Below, in pieces: positions 38,838 to 38,845 of a stretch of DNA of 38,845 nucleotides. Source of the stretch: Candidatus Omnitrophota bacterium. GTDB taxonomy: Bacteria > Omnitrophota > Gorgyraeia > JABMRJ01. The notes under the pieces were generated by a model. The model did no database searches, was not told where the DNA came from, and was given only the letters and a program-made list of their open reading frames with translations. Location: the NCBI GenBank assembly GCA_016783555.1, contig JADHWH010000013.1:1-38845 (forward strand). The letters run 5' to 3'. The translations under genes were made by a program, and so were the position numbers. The stretch's first letter is position 1. The number at the start of each line of letters is the position of its first letter.

Positions 38838-38845
38838 AAAAGTTA

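Noticed and set aside
1-38845. CRISPR arrays, rRNA genes, prophage genes, classic insertion sequences
   Set aside because: None seen on either strand by reading.

Overview
The window reads as part of the chromosome of a Gram-negative bacterium. It holds outer-membrane assembly genes (BamA, Skp/OmpH), lipid A genes (LpxC, LpxI, LpxB) and FabZ. The gene set, the small intercistronic palindromes and the order ispE-spoVG-glmU-prs-ctc/rplY-pth suggest an uncultivated lineage such as Omnitrophota or another PVC-related group. That placement is inference; no 16S gene is present. Nearly all genes lie on the minus strand, so transcription mostly runs from high to low coordinates.

Layout from low to high coordinates. 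1-2.0 kb: a small membrane protein, GC-rich palindromes, and a Fic protein next to tRNA-Ser(GGA); a 17-nt copy of the tRNA 3' end on the far side of fic suggests a tiny integrated islet. 2.0-5.5 kb: an unknown HTH-like protein, signal peptidase I, tRNA-Ser(TGA) with a partial duplicate, a HELMH membrane protein and serS. 5.5-8.9 kb: RtcB RNA ligase interrupted by a 509-residue intein, and archease. 9.1-12.1 kb: the translation operon rpsB-tsf-pyrH-frr-tRNA-Lys with a good promoter and terminator. 12.1-21.2 kb: an MsbA-like exporter, a Gfo/Idh/MocA oxidoreductase with lpxB on the plus strand, and bamA-skp-lpxC-fabZ-lpxI on the minus strand. 21.3-29.6 kb: ispE-spoVG-tRNA-Gln-glmU-prs-rplY-pth-rpsF-ssb-rpsR-rplI-dnaB. 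29.6-36.9 kb: split transketolase, an FtsH-like protease, a lipoprotein, a TPR protein, hisG and two tiny basic proteins. 37-38.8 kb: a class II aldolase-like protein, a SurA_N-type protein and nrdR.

The most unusual thing is a family of short repeat elements sitting exactly at gene junctions. Five sites (upstream of the msbA-like gene, prs, both transketolase halves and hisG) carry an element that begins ATGAAYCCCGTTAGACC and ends AGGAGGTCTAACGGGRTG. The end supplies the Shine-Dalgarno sequence and start codon of the next gene. The beginning is its reverse complement, so it can hide that Shine-Dalgarno sequence. In three sites the upstream gene's stop overlaps the element's ATG (ATGA). In three sites a mini-ORF starting MNPVRP and ending GGLTG runs through the element and stops on the next start codon (ATGA or GTGA). 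Both transketolase halves have the complete relay. Four of the five downstream genes belong to pentose-phosphate/PRPP metabolism. Two other dispersed repeats (88 bp and 64 bp) also sit flush with gene or tRNA ends; one supplies the last two codons and stop of glmU.

Other points worth following are the RtcB intein placed just before the active-site cysteine, a SpoVG with an inserted zinc ribbon, and several promoters positioned so close to the start codon that the mRNAs should be leaderless.
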